A stretch of DNA of 64,000 bases from Roseiarcus sp963782255 (GCA_963782255.1 CAWAIS010000001.1:2046001-2110000); one strand, 5' to 3'; positions 8,364-17,419 are shown, counted from the first letter of the stretch. Notes: generated by a model from the sequence alone, not told the origin. Made by a program: numbers and translations.

Positions 8364-8984
8364 TCAGAGATCGACTTGCTCAGACAGCGTCAGGGCGTCA
8401 TCGACTTCGATCCCGAGGTAACGGACGGTGCTCTCGATCTTCGTATGTCCGAGAAGCAACTGGACCGCTCGCAGATTGCCGGTCTTGCGGTAGATCTGCG
8501 CCGCCTTGGTGCGGCGCATCGAGTGCGTGCCATACGCGCTGGTGTCCATCCCCGCGCCTTCGATCCGACCATGCACGATGCGCGCGTATTGGCGCGCCGT
8601 CACATGCGGCTGAGCATGGACGCGGCTCGGGAAGACGTAGGGGCCTCGATCTGCCGGGCGCACGTTCAACCAGTCTTGCAGCGAGGTTCGGGTCTGTTCC
8701 CGTGATCTCGAACTGACCCAGACGGCCGGTCTTGTGCTGGACAATCGTTGCTCGGTCTCTCACGTGTCCGCCGGGACCCGAAGGCTGACGAGATCGCAGC
8801 CGCGCAACTTGCTGTCGATAGTGAGGTTGAACATCGCCAGATCGCGTTTGCGGTGCTTGATCTGAAGTCGGACGCGAATGGCCCAGACCTCTTTGGGCCG
8901 AAGCGGACGCTTCTGGCCAACGAGATGGTCTTTGTTCCATGCGACGCGCGAAGAAGCGCTGTTTGTATTGATTTCAATGGACAT
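8364..8984 (-). pseudogene. Tyrosine recombinase (integrase), two frameshifts
   Basis: Three minus-strand frames must be joined. The first, from ATG 8984, reads MSIEINTNSASSRVAWNK to SKLRGCDLVSLRV. The second reads GGHVRDRATIVQHKTGR and the third reads to the TGA at 8364 through YGTHSMRRTKAAQIYRKTGN, LLLGHTKIESTVRYLG. The last part holds the catalytic H-x-x-R region, the GH box and the active-site Tyr of a tyrosine recombinase. The first break (near 8770) involves a deletion of about a dozen bases; the second (near 8712) is one extra G. This is a small integrase family of about 200 residues common on proteobacterial islands. As sequenced it is inactive. Confidence 0.8.
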
Positions 8985-9742
8985 GGTCGACCTCCACGCC
9001 CGACCGCTCCCACCGCAGCGCCCGCACAGGCCGGCTACCGTATCGCTCCGCACGGAACTGCGGGATCGCTGAACAGTCGGTGTCAGACGGAAAACCGTCG
9101 ATGGCGCAACGGTGAGGCCGCGCCAAGTGCGGCCGTTCCTGAAAGAAGCTCCGAACGCGTCAGCACGACCGGACGCGCTACATTCGTCCAAAGCAATGGA
9201 ACGTCGCGAATCGACGTAGGGGTCATTCGCCGCTGAGCATCCGTCGAAGCCGCCGACCGTCGCGGGCGAGCCGGCGGCTCCGACTCGGCCGCGCAGGGCA
9301 ACGAATCCAAGCTAGCAAAAGGCGCGGGTTGGCGTGCAATGGCGATGGTTAGTTGGGTCAGGCGCTATCGGAACTCGTCTCGCGAGCCGTCGACGATGCA
9401 GTCCCATACCATTGGTTGTGAGACGATCAGACTCGATACCGAAAACGCGCGCCCTGACCGCAATCGCCTTTAACTTGAGTTCGGAGCCCTGCTGCCGCGC
9501 CCGGGAATTGCCTCCGGCGCGCCAAAGTTGAAACGAATGCGAGTCGCCGGGCCCGGTCGCCGCGACACGGAAACGAGACGTTCAAAGCGTGTCCATTTAA
9601 CCACTCGCTGCAACCCAGGCCCGACGCGCGCAACATCTTAAATTCGTCGCCATTGCGATGAACATGAACGGGCGCTGGTCCTGACGCGGGAGGCGCGAGG
9701 CCGGCGACCCAGAACCCTTAGTGACAGAGCCGGAGGAAACTC
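8985..9742. other. Long stretch without a gene
   Basis: About 760 bases show no frame with a plausible start, ribosome site or recognisable motif on either strand. It lies between an integrase remnant and a flavoprotein stub, so it is probably island debris. I found no tRNA or clear terminator in it. Confidence 0.5.
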
Positions 9743-9945
9743 ATGGCCCAGCCCGAACAATTCGACATTCTGGTCCTTGGCCATGGAACGGCAGGGAAGC
9801 TGATAGCCTGGCAATGGCGGGATCGGGCCGGGGGACTGCCGTCGTGGAGCGCAGGTGGGTCGGGGACTCTTGTCCCAACATCGCCTTGCATGCCGAGCAA
9901 GAATGAGATCCGGAGCGGACAACCTAATATCCTCCGCCCGCCCCG
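9743..9945 (+). pseudogene. N-terminal stub of a pyridine nucleotide-disulfide oxidoreductase
   Basis: GGAGGAAACTC precedes ATG 9743, which opens MAQPEQFDILVLGHGTAG, an FAD-binding Rossmann start. After a frame change near 9830 comes AVVERRWVGDSCPNIA and, after a second change near 9885, CMPSKNE. Together they rebuild the redox-active CxxxxC region of mercuric-reductase-like or dihydrolipoamide-dehydrogenase-like enzymes. The remaining 400 or so residues are gone. The stub ends about 60 bases before the LysR gene. Confidence 0.65.
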
Positions 9946-10003
9946 CGGGATGGAGGCGGCCAGGCATGATTGAGAGGAGCGTGGCCCATCGCAGGAGATC
10001 GTG

Positions 10004-10948
10004 ATGGAAATGCATCAGGTTCGTTATTTTCTTGCGGTGGCGGAGGAGCTGAATTTCACCCGCGCAAGCGAGCGGTGCAATGTGACGCAACCCTCCTTGT
10101 CGCGCGCCATCAAGCTTCTCGAGGAGGAGCTTGGAGGGCTGCTCTTCCACCGCGAGCGCGAATCGACACACCTCACGGATCTTGGCCACATGGTCCGTCC
10201 ACATCTTCAATCGGTTTACGACCACTCGAGGTTGGCGAAGCGCCTGTCTCGGGAGTTCGCGAAAAAGTGGCCGCTCAAACTGGGGATCATGAGCACGATC
10301 TCGCCAGACGAGATCGTCGATCTCATCGCCAATATTCGAACCCGCCATCCTGAGGTGGAGCTGAGGCTTTGCGATGCGAACGCAAAGGAACTGCGCGCGC
10401 GTCTTTTAGCGGCCGATCTCGAGGTCGCCATCTACGCCATACCGGGCGAGGAGCCCGACGAGCGCATTCATTCGATTCCGTTGTTTCGCGAGCAGATGGT
10501 TCTCGCCGTTCACCGCGACCATCGTCTCGCCAAGACGGGGGCGTTCCCCGTTCAAGAGATGAATGGCGAGTGCTACATCCATCGCATCAACTGCGAGTTT
10601 GCTGGTTATGCCGACCAGATTCTCCAGCAGAAGGGCGTCACCTGCAAACCCGTCTACTGGAGCGAGCGCGACGACTGGACCTTGGCTATGGTCGCCGCCG
10701 GGTTGGGATTTGCATTCATGCCGGCAAACGCGATCAAACACCCCGGCGTTATTGGTCTGCCGGTCGTCGAGCCCGAATTTTGGCGACAAGTCGGCCTGAC
10801 GAGCGTAAGAGGGCGCCGCTATTCGCCTGGAGTTGGCTCGCTGGTGCGCGAGGCGATGCGGAAGACGTGGTTCGGCGAACAACCGATGCGGGCGATGGAT
10901 ACCGAGGGCGCGCGTGCGTCGGCGGACATCGGGGAGACGGCTGCTTAG
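10004..10948 (+). CDS. LysR-family transcriptional regulator
   Basis: The 314-residue product has the LysR winged helix (MHQVRYFLAVAEELNFTRAS, then QPSLSRAIKLLEEELGG) and the two-lobed effector domain. AGGAG at 9993-9997 supports ATG 10004; an ATG at 10010 is possible. Cysteines in GECYIHRINCEF and GVTCKP (about residues 189-211) could sense oxidants, but this is inference. Downstream lie two copies of a 100-base repeat with a LysR-like dyad, one before the sulfite-oxidase-like operon and one before an exported protein gene. That makes this protein the likely regulator of both. Confidence 0.85.
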   Translation: MEMHQVRYFLAVAEELNFTRASERCNVTQPSLSRAIKLLEEELGGLLFHRERESTHLTDLGHMVRPHLQSVYDHSRLAKRLSREFAKKWPLKLGIMSTISPDEIVDLIANIRTRHPEVELRLCDANAKELRARLLAADLEVAIYAIPGEEPDERIHSIPLFREQMVLAVHRDHRLAKTGAFPVQEMNGECYIHRINCEFAGYADQILQQKGVTCKPVYWSERDDWTLAMVAAGLGFAFMPANAIKHPGVIGLPVVEPEFWRQVGLTSVRGRRYSPGVGSLVREAMRKTWFGEQPMRAMDTEGARASADIGETAA

Positions 10949-11012
10949 GCAGCCGATCGAGCGATGAACAGCGTCGCAGAGGCGGCGCCGTCGCCCTGAA
11001 GAACGGCGCGCC

Positions 11013-11110
11013 GGCTCTATAGACGGGGGCTATCGCATCGATTGCGAATAGGCATTTCACCTCGAGCGCCGTCGCAGCGCTTAATCATCGCGCTCATCGC
11101 CGCGAAGCCG
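11013..11110. repeat. Direct repeat, copy A, with dyad 11030-11051
   Basis: This stretch and 13080-13178 share GGCTCTATAG and an identical run of 38 bases, with close similarity over about 99 bases. Inside is an imperfect dyad with core ATCGCATCGATTGCGAAT, of the size and shape of a LysR binding box. Copy A ends about 80 bases before the sulfite-oxidase-like gene. It could be a duplicated operator-promoter or a dispersed mobile repeat. Confidence 0.75.
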
Positions 11111-11190
11111 CAGGAGAATGCTTTTCGGGCGTGAGCTCGATCACGCCCGATCGCAGCCAGGCAGGAGTTCCAGACGAAAAGGCTACCCGC

Positions 11191-11811
11191 ATGGACGAGT
11201 CCCCGATTTCCCGCGGCTTCAGGTCGAGACGACAAGGGGAAGGTCCGACCAACCGGATACCGCCCGGACAGCATGTGACGACGGATTTCCCAGTTCTGTC
11301 GGCTGGACCGACTCCGCAGGTCGCACTGGAAGACTGGACTTTTGCGCTGCAGCTCGACGGATTGCAGCTCGGCAAGTGGACATGGGCTGAATTCCAGGCG
11401 CTTCCCCAGACCACAATCAAGACGGACATTCATTGCGTCACAAAATGGTCGAAGCTCGACACGGTCTGGCAGGGAGTGACGTTCGACGACCTGCTCGCGG
11501 CCGCGGCCGTCAAGGAGCCGCCAGCGCTTTATGTCATGGCGCACTCGGACGGAGGCTACACGACAAATGTCCCCGTCGCCGACCTTGTCGGCGGCAAGGG
11601 CCTGATCGCGACTCGCTACGACGGGGCCCCAATTCCACCCGCGCACGGAGGTCCAGCCCGGCTGCTTGTTCCGCATCTCTATTTTTGGAAGAGCGCCAAA
11701 TGGGCGCGGAGATTGCGGTTCATGGAAGAGGATGAACATGGCTTCTGGGAGTCGTTTGGCTATCACAACCACGGCGACCCCTGGAAAGAGCAGAGATATG
11801 ACGGCGATTGA
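11191..11811 (+). CDS. Sulfite-oxidase-like molybdopterin oxidoreductase
   Basis: The 206-residue product is a single molybdopterin domain of the sulfite oxidase/MsrP (YedY) fold. Cys82 in IHCVTKW is the expected molybdenum ligand, and the motifs GYTTNVPV and GGPARLLVPHLYFWKSAKW match the cofactor pocket. It has no Tat signal and no heme or dimerisation domain, so it is probably cytoplasmic and small. ATG 11191 was chosen over an upstream GTG at 11131 because family similarity begins at MDESPISRGF. The next gene overlaps by 14 bases and encodes a flavin reductase, a likely electron donor. The substrate of this branch is not established; S- or N-oxide reduction is my guess. Confidence 0.85.
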   Translation: MDESPISRGFRSRRQGEGPTNRIPPGQHVTTDFPVLSAGPTPQVALEDWTFALQLDGLQLGKWTWAEFQALPQTTIKTDIHCVTKWSKLDTVWQGVTFDDLLAAAAVKEPPALYVMAHSDGGYTTNVPVADLVGGKGLIATRYDGAPIPPAHGGPARLLVPHLYFWKSAKWARRLRFMEEDEHGFWESFGYHNHGDPWKEQRYDGD

Positions 11812-12562
11812 GCCCTCCGCCGCCCCCGTGCGCAGGCTTGAGTGGCGGCGAGCCAAAGTGCGTCAAGTCATCGTCGAAACGTCGCGCGTCAAGAGTTTTC
11901 TTCTCGAGGTCGCCGGATGGCAGGGACACCTGCCGGGCCAGCATGTGGACATTCGGCTCACGGGCGAGGACGGCTACCAGGCGCAGCGCAGTTATTCGAT
12001 CGCCTCGCCCCCCGAGGACGAATTCGTCACGTTGACGGTGGAGCGAGTGGAGAACGGCGAAGTTTCTCCATATCTCGTTGAAGAGCTTCGTAGCGGCGAC
12101 CAATTCGAATTGCGGGGGCCGATCGGCGGCTACTTCGTATGGACTACCGCCATGGGCGGTCCTCTCTGTCTCATAGCGGGCGGGTCGGGAATTGCGCCGC
12201 TCATGGCGATGCTGCGTCACCGCGACAGGCAGAACAGTCGCGCGCCCGCCGTGCTGTTGTATTCGTCCAGAAGCCTGGAAGACGTGATCTACCGAAAAGA
12301 ACTAGATGCCGTGGCGAGTCGCGATCCTAATCTGCGCGTGGTCAGCACGCTCACCAGAAAACAGCCGGAGGGATGGGCGGGCTACGGGCGAAGGATCGAC
12401 AAATCGATGCTGGCAGACGCGTGCTGTCCACCCGACCGAAATCCAAGGATATATGTCTGTGGCCCCACTCCTTTCGTGGAAGACGTCTCAAGGTTTCTAG
12501 TCGAGCTTGGGCATGACGCTCTCACGATCAAGACGGAGCGGTTCGGACCGACCGGAGGATAA
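11798..12562 (+). CDS. Ferredoxin-NAD(P)+ reductase-like flavoprotein
   Basis: The 254-residue product has the FAD site RSYSIASPP near residue 65, the NAD(P) loop IAGGSGIAPLMAM near residue 125 and the terminal CGPTPFVE motif. There is no fused [2Fe-2S] ferredoxin domain. ATG 11798 lies within the last codons of the upstream molybdoenzyme gene, so translation is coupled. The likely role is to carry electrons from NAD(P)H to the molybdopterin protein, directly or through the DUF6510 protein encoded 5 bases downstream. Confidence 0.87.
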   Translation: MTAIEPSAAPVRRLEWRRAKVRQVIVETSRVKSFLLEVAGWQGHLPGQHVDIRLTGEDGYQAQRSYSIASPPEDEFVTLTVERVENGEVSPYLVEELRSGDQFELRGPIGGYFVWTTAMGGPLCLIAGGSGIAPLMAMLRHRDRQNSRAPAVLLYSSRSLEDVIYRKELDAVASRDPNLRVVSTLTRKQPEGWAGYGRRIDKSMLADACCPPDRNPRIYVCGPTPFVEDVSRFLVELGHDALTIKTERFGPTGG

Positions 12563-12567
12563 AGGCG

Positions 12568-12843
12568 ATGACTGAGAACGAATTGGACTTCGTTCTGGAT
12601 GGCAATGCCGCCGCGGGCGCTCTTCGGGAGGTCTTCGCCGCTGACATGACGACCGCGCATATTCAATGCGACGCATGCGGCGCGGTCGGAGCCGTGGGTT
12701 CTCTGCGCTACTATGCAGCCCCGATGGGGGTGGTGCTAAGGTGTAGCAATTGCGCGAACATCCTCCTGAGGGCGGTCCGCACACCGCATGGTCGTTGGCT
12801 GGACGTGAGGGGCGCGCGCTGCCTCAGAGTTGCTCCGGCTTGA
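12568..12843 (+). CDS. DUF6510-type zinc-ribbon-like protein
   Basis: The 91-residue product has two cysteine pairs, C34-x2-C37 and C59-x2-C62, in QCDACG and RCSNC, separated by a beta-rich stretch. I recognise the family as DUF6510, which occurs next to this molybdoenzyme and reductase. The ligand set could hold zinc, or iron as in rubredoxin, in which case the protein could shuttle electrons between its two neighbours. No signal peptide is visible. It closes the three-gene operon. Confidence 0.8.
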   Translation: MTENELDFVLDGNAAAGALREVFAADMTTAHIQCDACGAVGAVGSLRYYAAPMGVVLRCSNCANILLRAVRTPHGRWLDVRGARCLRVAPA

Positions 12844-13079
12844 GCGGCGAGAGCCGCGTCTGCAGAAAAATTGGACTGCTCCGCCAAACGGGTCCTTTCA
12901 CGAGCTGCGACGTCTCGAGAGATTGCCTTCGGCAAGGCGGATTCGGCTGACGGGCGTTTCAGCCTTTGATTTGGCCCGCGCGACGCCCATTGCAACGGCG
13001 GAGCCAGTTGGTCGGCGCGGCCAAACGCTGATCCGAGTTCCAACACGCTTGCGCATGGACTCTCAAAGCGCGCCGGGGC
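12844..13079. other. Intergenic stretch before repeat B
   Basis: No gene or clear terminator is seen between the DUF6510 gene and the second repeat copy. The full gap to the next start at 13367 is about 520 bases, of which the repeat occupies the middle. Confidence 0.5.
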
Positions 13080-13178
13080 GGCTCTATAGGCGGCGGCTAT
13101 CGCATCGATTGCGAATAGGCATTTCACCTCGAACACCGTTCCTGCGCTTAATCAAACTGCGCTCATCGACGCGAAGGC
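13080..13178. repeat. Direct repeat, copy B, with dyad 13097-13118
   Basis: This is the second copy of the element at 11013-11110, in the same orientation. The dyad and the 38 bases around it are identical to copy A; the distal part carries scattered changes and a small insertion. Copy B ends about 190 bases before the exported-protein gene at 13367. Confidence 0.75.
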
Positions 13179-13366
13179 GGCATTCATCCCTCGAGGATCT
13201 TGCGAATGCAGAATTGCATCGGCTGAACTGAGGTAGCTTCGCCGTCGAAGACCGCTCGCCGGCCATCAGCATCCGCCGACATGGAGACTCATTCAACAGC
13301 CCGACCAAGTTGCGAGGATCGCTTTCGCCGCTGCGGCGAAGTCAGTTCAAGACCAGGAGCAACCCT

Positions 13367-14596
13367 ATGAAGACACCCAGTCCGGCTCTAACGGATCGCC
13401 CCACTCAGGCGAGGGCCAAGACAAGTCGGATCACGACGGCAGCACTGGCTGTTGCACTGTTTGGCGCCATGGCGGCTTCAGCGTTCGCGCAGAATCTCGA
13501 AACCGAGGAAATCCAACCGGCGTCACCGGCAATCGGGGCCGATGTGCCGGCGACCTATTTCGGCCCGCAGCCGTCTCAGGTGAAGCGTGAACTCGTCGGC
13601 GAGTATCAGAACCTGAAGTCCGGCAAGGTCGATTTGGACAAAGGAACCATCACCCTGCCTCTCTACCAAGGCGCAATGAAGAGCGGCGAAACCGTTTGGT
13701 ACATTGTTACCGACACCGACGACAAGGGCGCCGCCGATATGCTTGGCCTCAACTATTCGCCGAAATTGACCTTCGCCGACGTCGGCCGCACCGTTCGAAA
13801 AGCGACCCTGGAGGCCAAGTTTAAGCTGGTCTTCGACGTGGGCACGGTCGATTTCTCACCGAAACGGAGCGTGACGCCGGGAGACGCTCCCAATTTCTTT
13901 CCCCCGAAGCAGTTTCAGCCAAGCGGTGTTGGAGATAAGGATTATACCCCGCTCGTCAAGATTACAAACGCTGGCGAACACATTTATAATGCACCAGTGG
14001 TTGCCTATAATGTATCAGCCGACGTCCTCAACCAATTCTGTGACGGAAACCCTGACCATAGTCTCGTTCATCAGAAGGTCGTGAAGATCTGCCCGCGTGA
14101 CCAGACGGTGGCGATGAGGCTAACCACAGGATTTAGTTTCACCAAGCCGGTGCTCTACCTTTCGACAGACACCAACAACAAGCTGACCGCAGCGTTGGAG
14201 GGAGCGACATACGCCCCGGGGTTGGAAGACATCACTTGGGGCGGCGACGACAGCCTGTTCAGCCCGGTCGAGCGTATTTTCGTGTTCGCCAATGGTCCGA
14301 CCGGCAAGGACAATCCGCAGCGGCAGGGCTTGAACAGCGCGCTGTCCGACGGCGACGGCCCGCTCAACGTGCTCGGCGGCATTCCCACCGTCGCAACCGA
14401 TTACAGCCCGATCTGGGATCTCAATCCATCGGTATGGACGCAACAGGCGATTGAACACGGTTATCGGTCCCGCATGACAGAGGAATTCTCCATCCTCGGA
14501 ATGGTGCAGAGGGGCTGGATCACCGGCCTCGACGGCAAGAAGTTCGGATCGGTCGGCCTCGTGGTGGACTGCCCGATCGTCTACCGCTTCCTGTGA
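13367..14596 (+). CDS. Conserved exported protein of unknown function
   Basis: The 409-residue product has a signal peptide (ALAVALFGAMAASAFA, cleavage before QNLETEE). The mature part contains VDLDKGTITLPLYQG, VWYIVTDTDDKGAAD, LNYSPKL, ERIFVFANGPTGKDNPQRQG and a C-terminal IVDCPIVYRFL-like end. I recall similar proteins annotated only as hypothetical. The repeated beta-like segments suggest a periplasmic beta-sandwich. AGGAG at 13355-13359 supports the start. It sits behind repeat B and ahead of a second exported gene and a haloperoxidase, so a shared role is plausible. No enzyme motif is visible. Confidence 0.8.
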   Translation: MKTPSPALTDRPTQARAKTSRITTAALAVALFGAMAASAFAQNLETEEIQPASPAIGADVPATYFGPQPSQVKRELVGEYQNLKSGKVDLDKGTITLPLYQGAMKSGETVWYIVTDTDDKGAADMLGLNYSPKLTFADVGRTVRKATLEAKFKLVFDVGTVDFSPKRSVTPGDAPNFFPPKQFQPSGVGDKDYTPLVKITNAGEHIYNAPVVAYNVSADVLNQFCDGNPDHSLVHQKVVKICPRDQTVAMRLTTGFSFTKPVLYLSTDTNNKLTAALEGATYAPGLEDITWGGDDSLFSPVERIFVFANGPTGKDNPQRQGLNSALSDGDGPLNVLGGIPTVATDYSPIWDLNPSVWTQQAIEHGYRSRMTEEFSILGMVQRGWITGLDGKKFGSVGLVVDCPIVYRFL

Positions 14597-14676
14597 GCGG
14601 GCATCGCAGCGCGGGAGTCCGGCGCGACACTGGACTCCCTGGTCCCTCTCAATGGAATGCCGTTGGAGAAGCTGTC

Positions 14677-15121
14677 ATGCGCACTGCCGCGCGCCTCCTC
14701 CTTGGTGTCGCCGTATTCGCTGGCGGGTTTGTGCAGATCGCGCTGGCGGCCGAGGCAATCATGCTGCGCGCCGGAGAAGCGACAGGGCCAAACGCCGTAT
14801 TCGCCTTCGACGAGGAGGCGAAGCCCCACAGGATCATCGTGCGCACAACCCAGGTCGGCGTCGCTGGTTCGCGAATCGAAGTCTTCGTGGACAAGGCCAA
14901 GACGCCGGCGTTCAACCACCTCTTTGCGCCGGCGGAATGCAAGTTCAGCGATAGCGGCAGCAAGTGCGAGGTGATCGTCCCGGAGTTCGAACCCCGCCTA
15001 TGCGGCGATCCTCGCTCAGTTCAAACGCGGCCTTGTAGCCCGGGTCACTGTCGACGATGCCGGAGCGATGAAGATGGACCAGACCGCGTCGCTCAAGGGC
15101 TTCACAAAGTCACTGCGTTGA
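14677..15121 (+). pseudogene. Small exported protein, one frameshift
   Basis: GGAGAAG precedes ATG 14677, which opens MRTAARLLLGVAVFAGGF, a signal peptide ending near ALAAEA. The frame continues to KCEVIVP and then slips by one extra base near 14985. The shifted frame reads SNPAYAAILAQFKRGLVARV, then MKMDQTASLKGFTKSLR, to a TGA at 15121. The rebuilt protein of about 147 residues is a periplasmic protein of unknown function. It lies between the exported protein and the haloperoxidase and is probably part of that group. The break may be a sequence error. Confidence 0.65.
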
Positions 15122-15196
15122 ACCCGGGTTTGGTGGAAGGAGGGCGAGCTGCGCCGATGAAGCGCAAGGGCTGTGGCAACACCTGGAGAAGAGGAA

Positions 15197-17086
15197 ATGA
15201 TCAGGGGTCTTGTGTCCGTCGCCGTAAGCCTGATCGTCATGATGCAGGCCTCGAAAGCGAGCGCCGCCTCGATTGTGACTGAGTGGCTCGACCAGGCGCT
15301 GCCTTATGCGCAAGAAGTAGCCTGGGAGCCGACGGTCGGTTCGCGCTTTTTCGCCATCCTTCACACGGCGATGTATGACGCCTGGACCGCCTATGACCCC
15401 ATGGCCGTGGGAGTCGTCTCGGGGACCGCTCTCAAGGGACAAGGCGGCCCCAACAACGAAGCAAACAAACGCGAAGCGATCAGTCACGCCGCCTTCACCG
15501 TTTTGCGGACGCTTGCGCCACAGCATCGGCATGCGCTCATCGAGCGAATGCAGGCGCTCGGCTATGATCCCAACGCCGACACCCTGCCAGCCAAGGTCGG
15601 GCGGCGGGCTGCTGCGGCAGTTCTCGCCAACCGCCGCTACGACGGAGCAAACGAAGCCGGCAACTTCGCCGATACGACTGGCTACCGACCACAGACGTCC
15701 GGAGCGCCGGACGCGTGGCGCCCGATCGAGTCGTTGGGAAAGCGCCAGCTTCCAACGACCCCGCAATGGAGCCGCGTCATGCCCTTCTCTCTGGCGCGCG
15801 CCGATCAATTCCGCCCCATTCCGCCGCCGGCCCCGGGAACTGCCGAATGGTCGCGGCAAATTGACGTATTGATCAAGACCAGCTGCGCGCTGACCGACAA
15901 ACAGAAGGCGGAGGCGGAATATTGGGGGATTTTTGGCATGGCTCCCGCCCCCGAACTGATCGAAATGACAAAATTCGTCTCCGACACGGATGATCTGCGA
16001 CTCGACGACGACGTCAAGTTGTTCTTCGTCGCCAGCAACGCGATCTTCGACGCCTCGATCGCCGCCTGGGACGCCAAGTATGGCTTCGACTATGTGCGCC
16101 CCATCACCGCGATTCGCGCGCTCGGCGACACGCTCATAAGCGCATGGCGCCCGCGGTCTCTAGTCGTATTGGCGTATTCCACGCCAGCCGCGTTGGCCGA
16201 GGCCGAGGATTCCGTCGTCGTTCCCGCGGGACTTGGAGAGGTGCGCGCAGCCGACTGGGAGCCTTATTTGCCTACGCCGCCATTCCCCGGCTACGTTTCC
16301 GGGCATAGCGTCTTTACCGCGGCCTGGGCCCGCGCCATGGAGCTCGCCACCGGAAAGCCGGACTTCAATTTCAAAAAGACGGTGAGACGCCTGTACGTCG
16401 AGCAGCGCGAATTGGCGCAACCCGTCACGCTATCGTATCCGACCTTCGCAGCCGCCGCCGAAGCCGCCGGGGTCTCTCGCATTTGGGCCGGAGTTCACTG
16501 GCCGGCGGACAATGAACGTGGCCAGGAGCTCGGTCGAAAGGTCGGCGAGAATGTTTGGCGGCGCGCCCAGCAGTTCGTGCTCGGCACGGCGTCCCCGGCG
16601 ACGGCTGTATTCGCGGCATTGGGCCCGCCTTTTTGGTTCCACGAGAATGAAACGCCGGACCAACCCGCCCATTTTGAAGCTGCTTCAGGCCTCGCAGTCG
16701 ATTTGCCGCCGGGGGGAGCGGGCGTGTGGCGGAGCATTGTGGTCGATGCGATGCCTGCCGGCGCATACGAGCTGAAACTCAAGGCCAAGGTGACCGGCGA
16801 TCATCCGGTCCGGCTCAAGGTCGCGATCGAGCCGAGCGAAAGGTTGCAAGCCGTTCCTCTCACATCGAACGAGACGATCATTCCCGCGACCGGATCTGAC
16901 GACGTCGTGACAATTCCATGGACCAGTGACGGGCTCCAATCCTTTAGGGTGTCCATTGAAGCACGCGCTGATGACGGCGGGGCCCGGCTGCTCGTCTCAG
17001 CCATCAAAGCGATGCGCGTGTGGCCGTTGGTGGCCGGCTCGCCCCGCTACTACGAGCCAAGCTCTGTCGGCCAGCCCGACCAATAG
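15197..17086 (+). CDS. Exported vanadium-dependent haloperoxidase-like protein
   Basis: The 629-residue product starts with a signal peptide (LVSVAVSLIVMMQASKASA) and belongs to the vanadium haloperoxidase/PAP2 acid phosphatase superfamily. The vanadate-phosphate site is visible as PPFPGYVSGHS near residue 363 and RIWAGVHWPADNERG near residue 428, giving the two histidines and the trailing Asn. The last 150 residues form a beta-rich extra domain (LKLKAKVTGDHPVRLKVAIE). AGAGGAA precedes ATG 15197. Known members oxidise halides with H2O2 or hydrolyse phosphate esters; which applies cannot be read here. It follows two other exported genes. Confidence 0.82.
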   Translation: MIRGLVSVAVSLIVMMQASKASAASIVTEWLDQALPYAQEVAWEPTVGSRFFAILHTAMYDAWTAYDPMAVGVVSGTALKGQGGPNNEANKREAISHAAFTVLRTLAPQHRHALIERMQALGYDPNADTLPAKVGRRAAAAVLANRRYDGANEAGNFADTTGYRPQTSGAPDAWRPIESLGKRQLPTTPQWSRVMPFSLARADQFRPIPPPAPGTAEWSRQIDVLIKTSCALTDKQKAEAEYWGIFGMAPAPELIEMTKFVSDTDDLRLDDDVKLFFVASNAIFDASIAAWDAKYGFDYVRPITAIRALGDTLISAWRPRSLVVLAYSTPAALAEAEDSVVVPAGLGEVRAADWEPYLPTPPFPGYVSGHSVFTAAWARAMELATGKPDFNFKKTVRRLYVEQRELAQPVTLSYPTFAAAAEAAGVSRIWAGVHWPADNERGQELGRKVGENVWRRAQQFVLGTASPATAVFAALGPPFWFHENETPDQPAHFEAASGLAVDLPPGGAGVWRSIVVDAMPAGAYELKLKAKVTGDHPVRLKVAIEPSERLQAVPLTSNETIIPATGSDDVVTIPWTSDGLQSFRVSIEARADDGGARLLVSAIKAMRVWPLVAGSPRYYEPSSVGQPDQ

Positions 17087-17192
17087 CGAACTGGTCCGAC
17101 AACGATCCGGATGAAAATTCGTCTCCCTGGCGACGGGGATTGAAGGCCGCGTGTACCCGACAGGTTGATACCCGTCAGGGTAATGTCTCTTC

Positions 17193-17323
17193 CGGGCGGA
17201 CACCGCCCGTTCAAAATGCGATTGTCGAACGGGCGGACTCCGCCCTTCGCGACGGTCCAATGGGGCTCCGATGAATGCCTGCCTCGGGCGGACCTCTGCC
17301 GACGAACTTGTCCGGCAGAGGTC
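17193..17323. repeat. Cluster of perfect hairpins
   Basis: Four perfect inverted repeats lie in 131 bases: CGGGCGG/CCGCCCG at 17193-17209; CCGCCCGTTC/GAACGGGCGG at 17203-17236, sharing an arm with the first; GGGCGG/CCGCCC at 17231-17245; and an 11-base stem GACCTCTGCCG/CGGCAGAGGTC at 17291-17323. The first three can pair in alternative ways. No poly-T follows any stem, so simple termination is unlikely. The surrounding 400 bases carry no intact gene. Confidence 0.7.
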
Positions 17324-17419
17324 GGGTTTGGGCTCATGACCGGTTGTTCGCCGCCGCGCGCGATCGCAGCAGGAATACGATCCGAGGCGAACGGCGATCC
17401 TGCTCCTCGGCGGCGAAAG

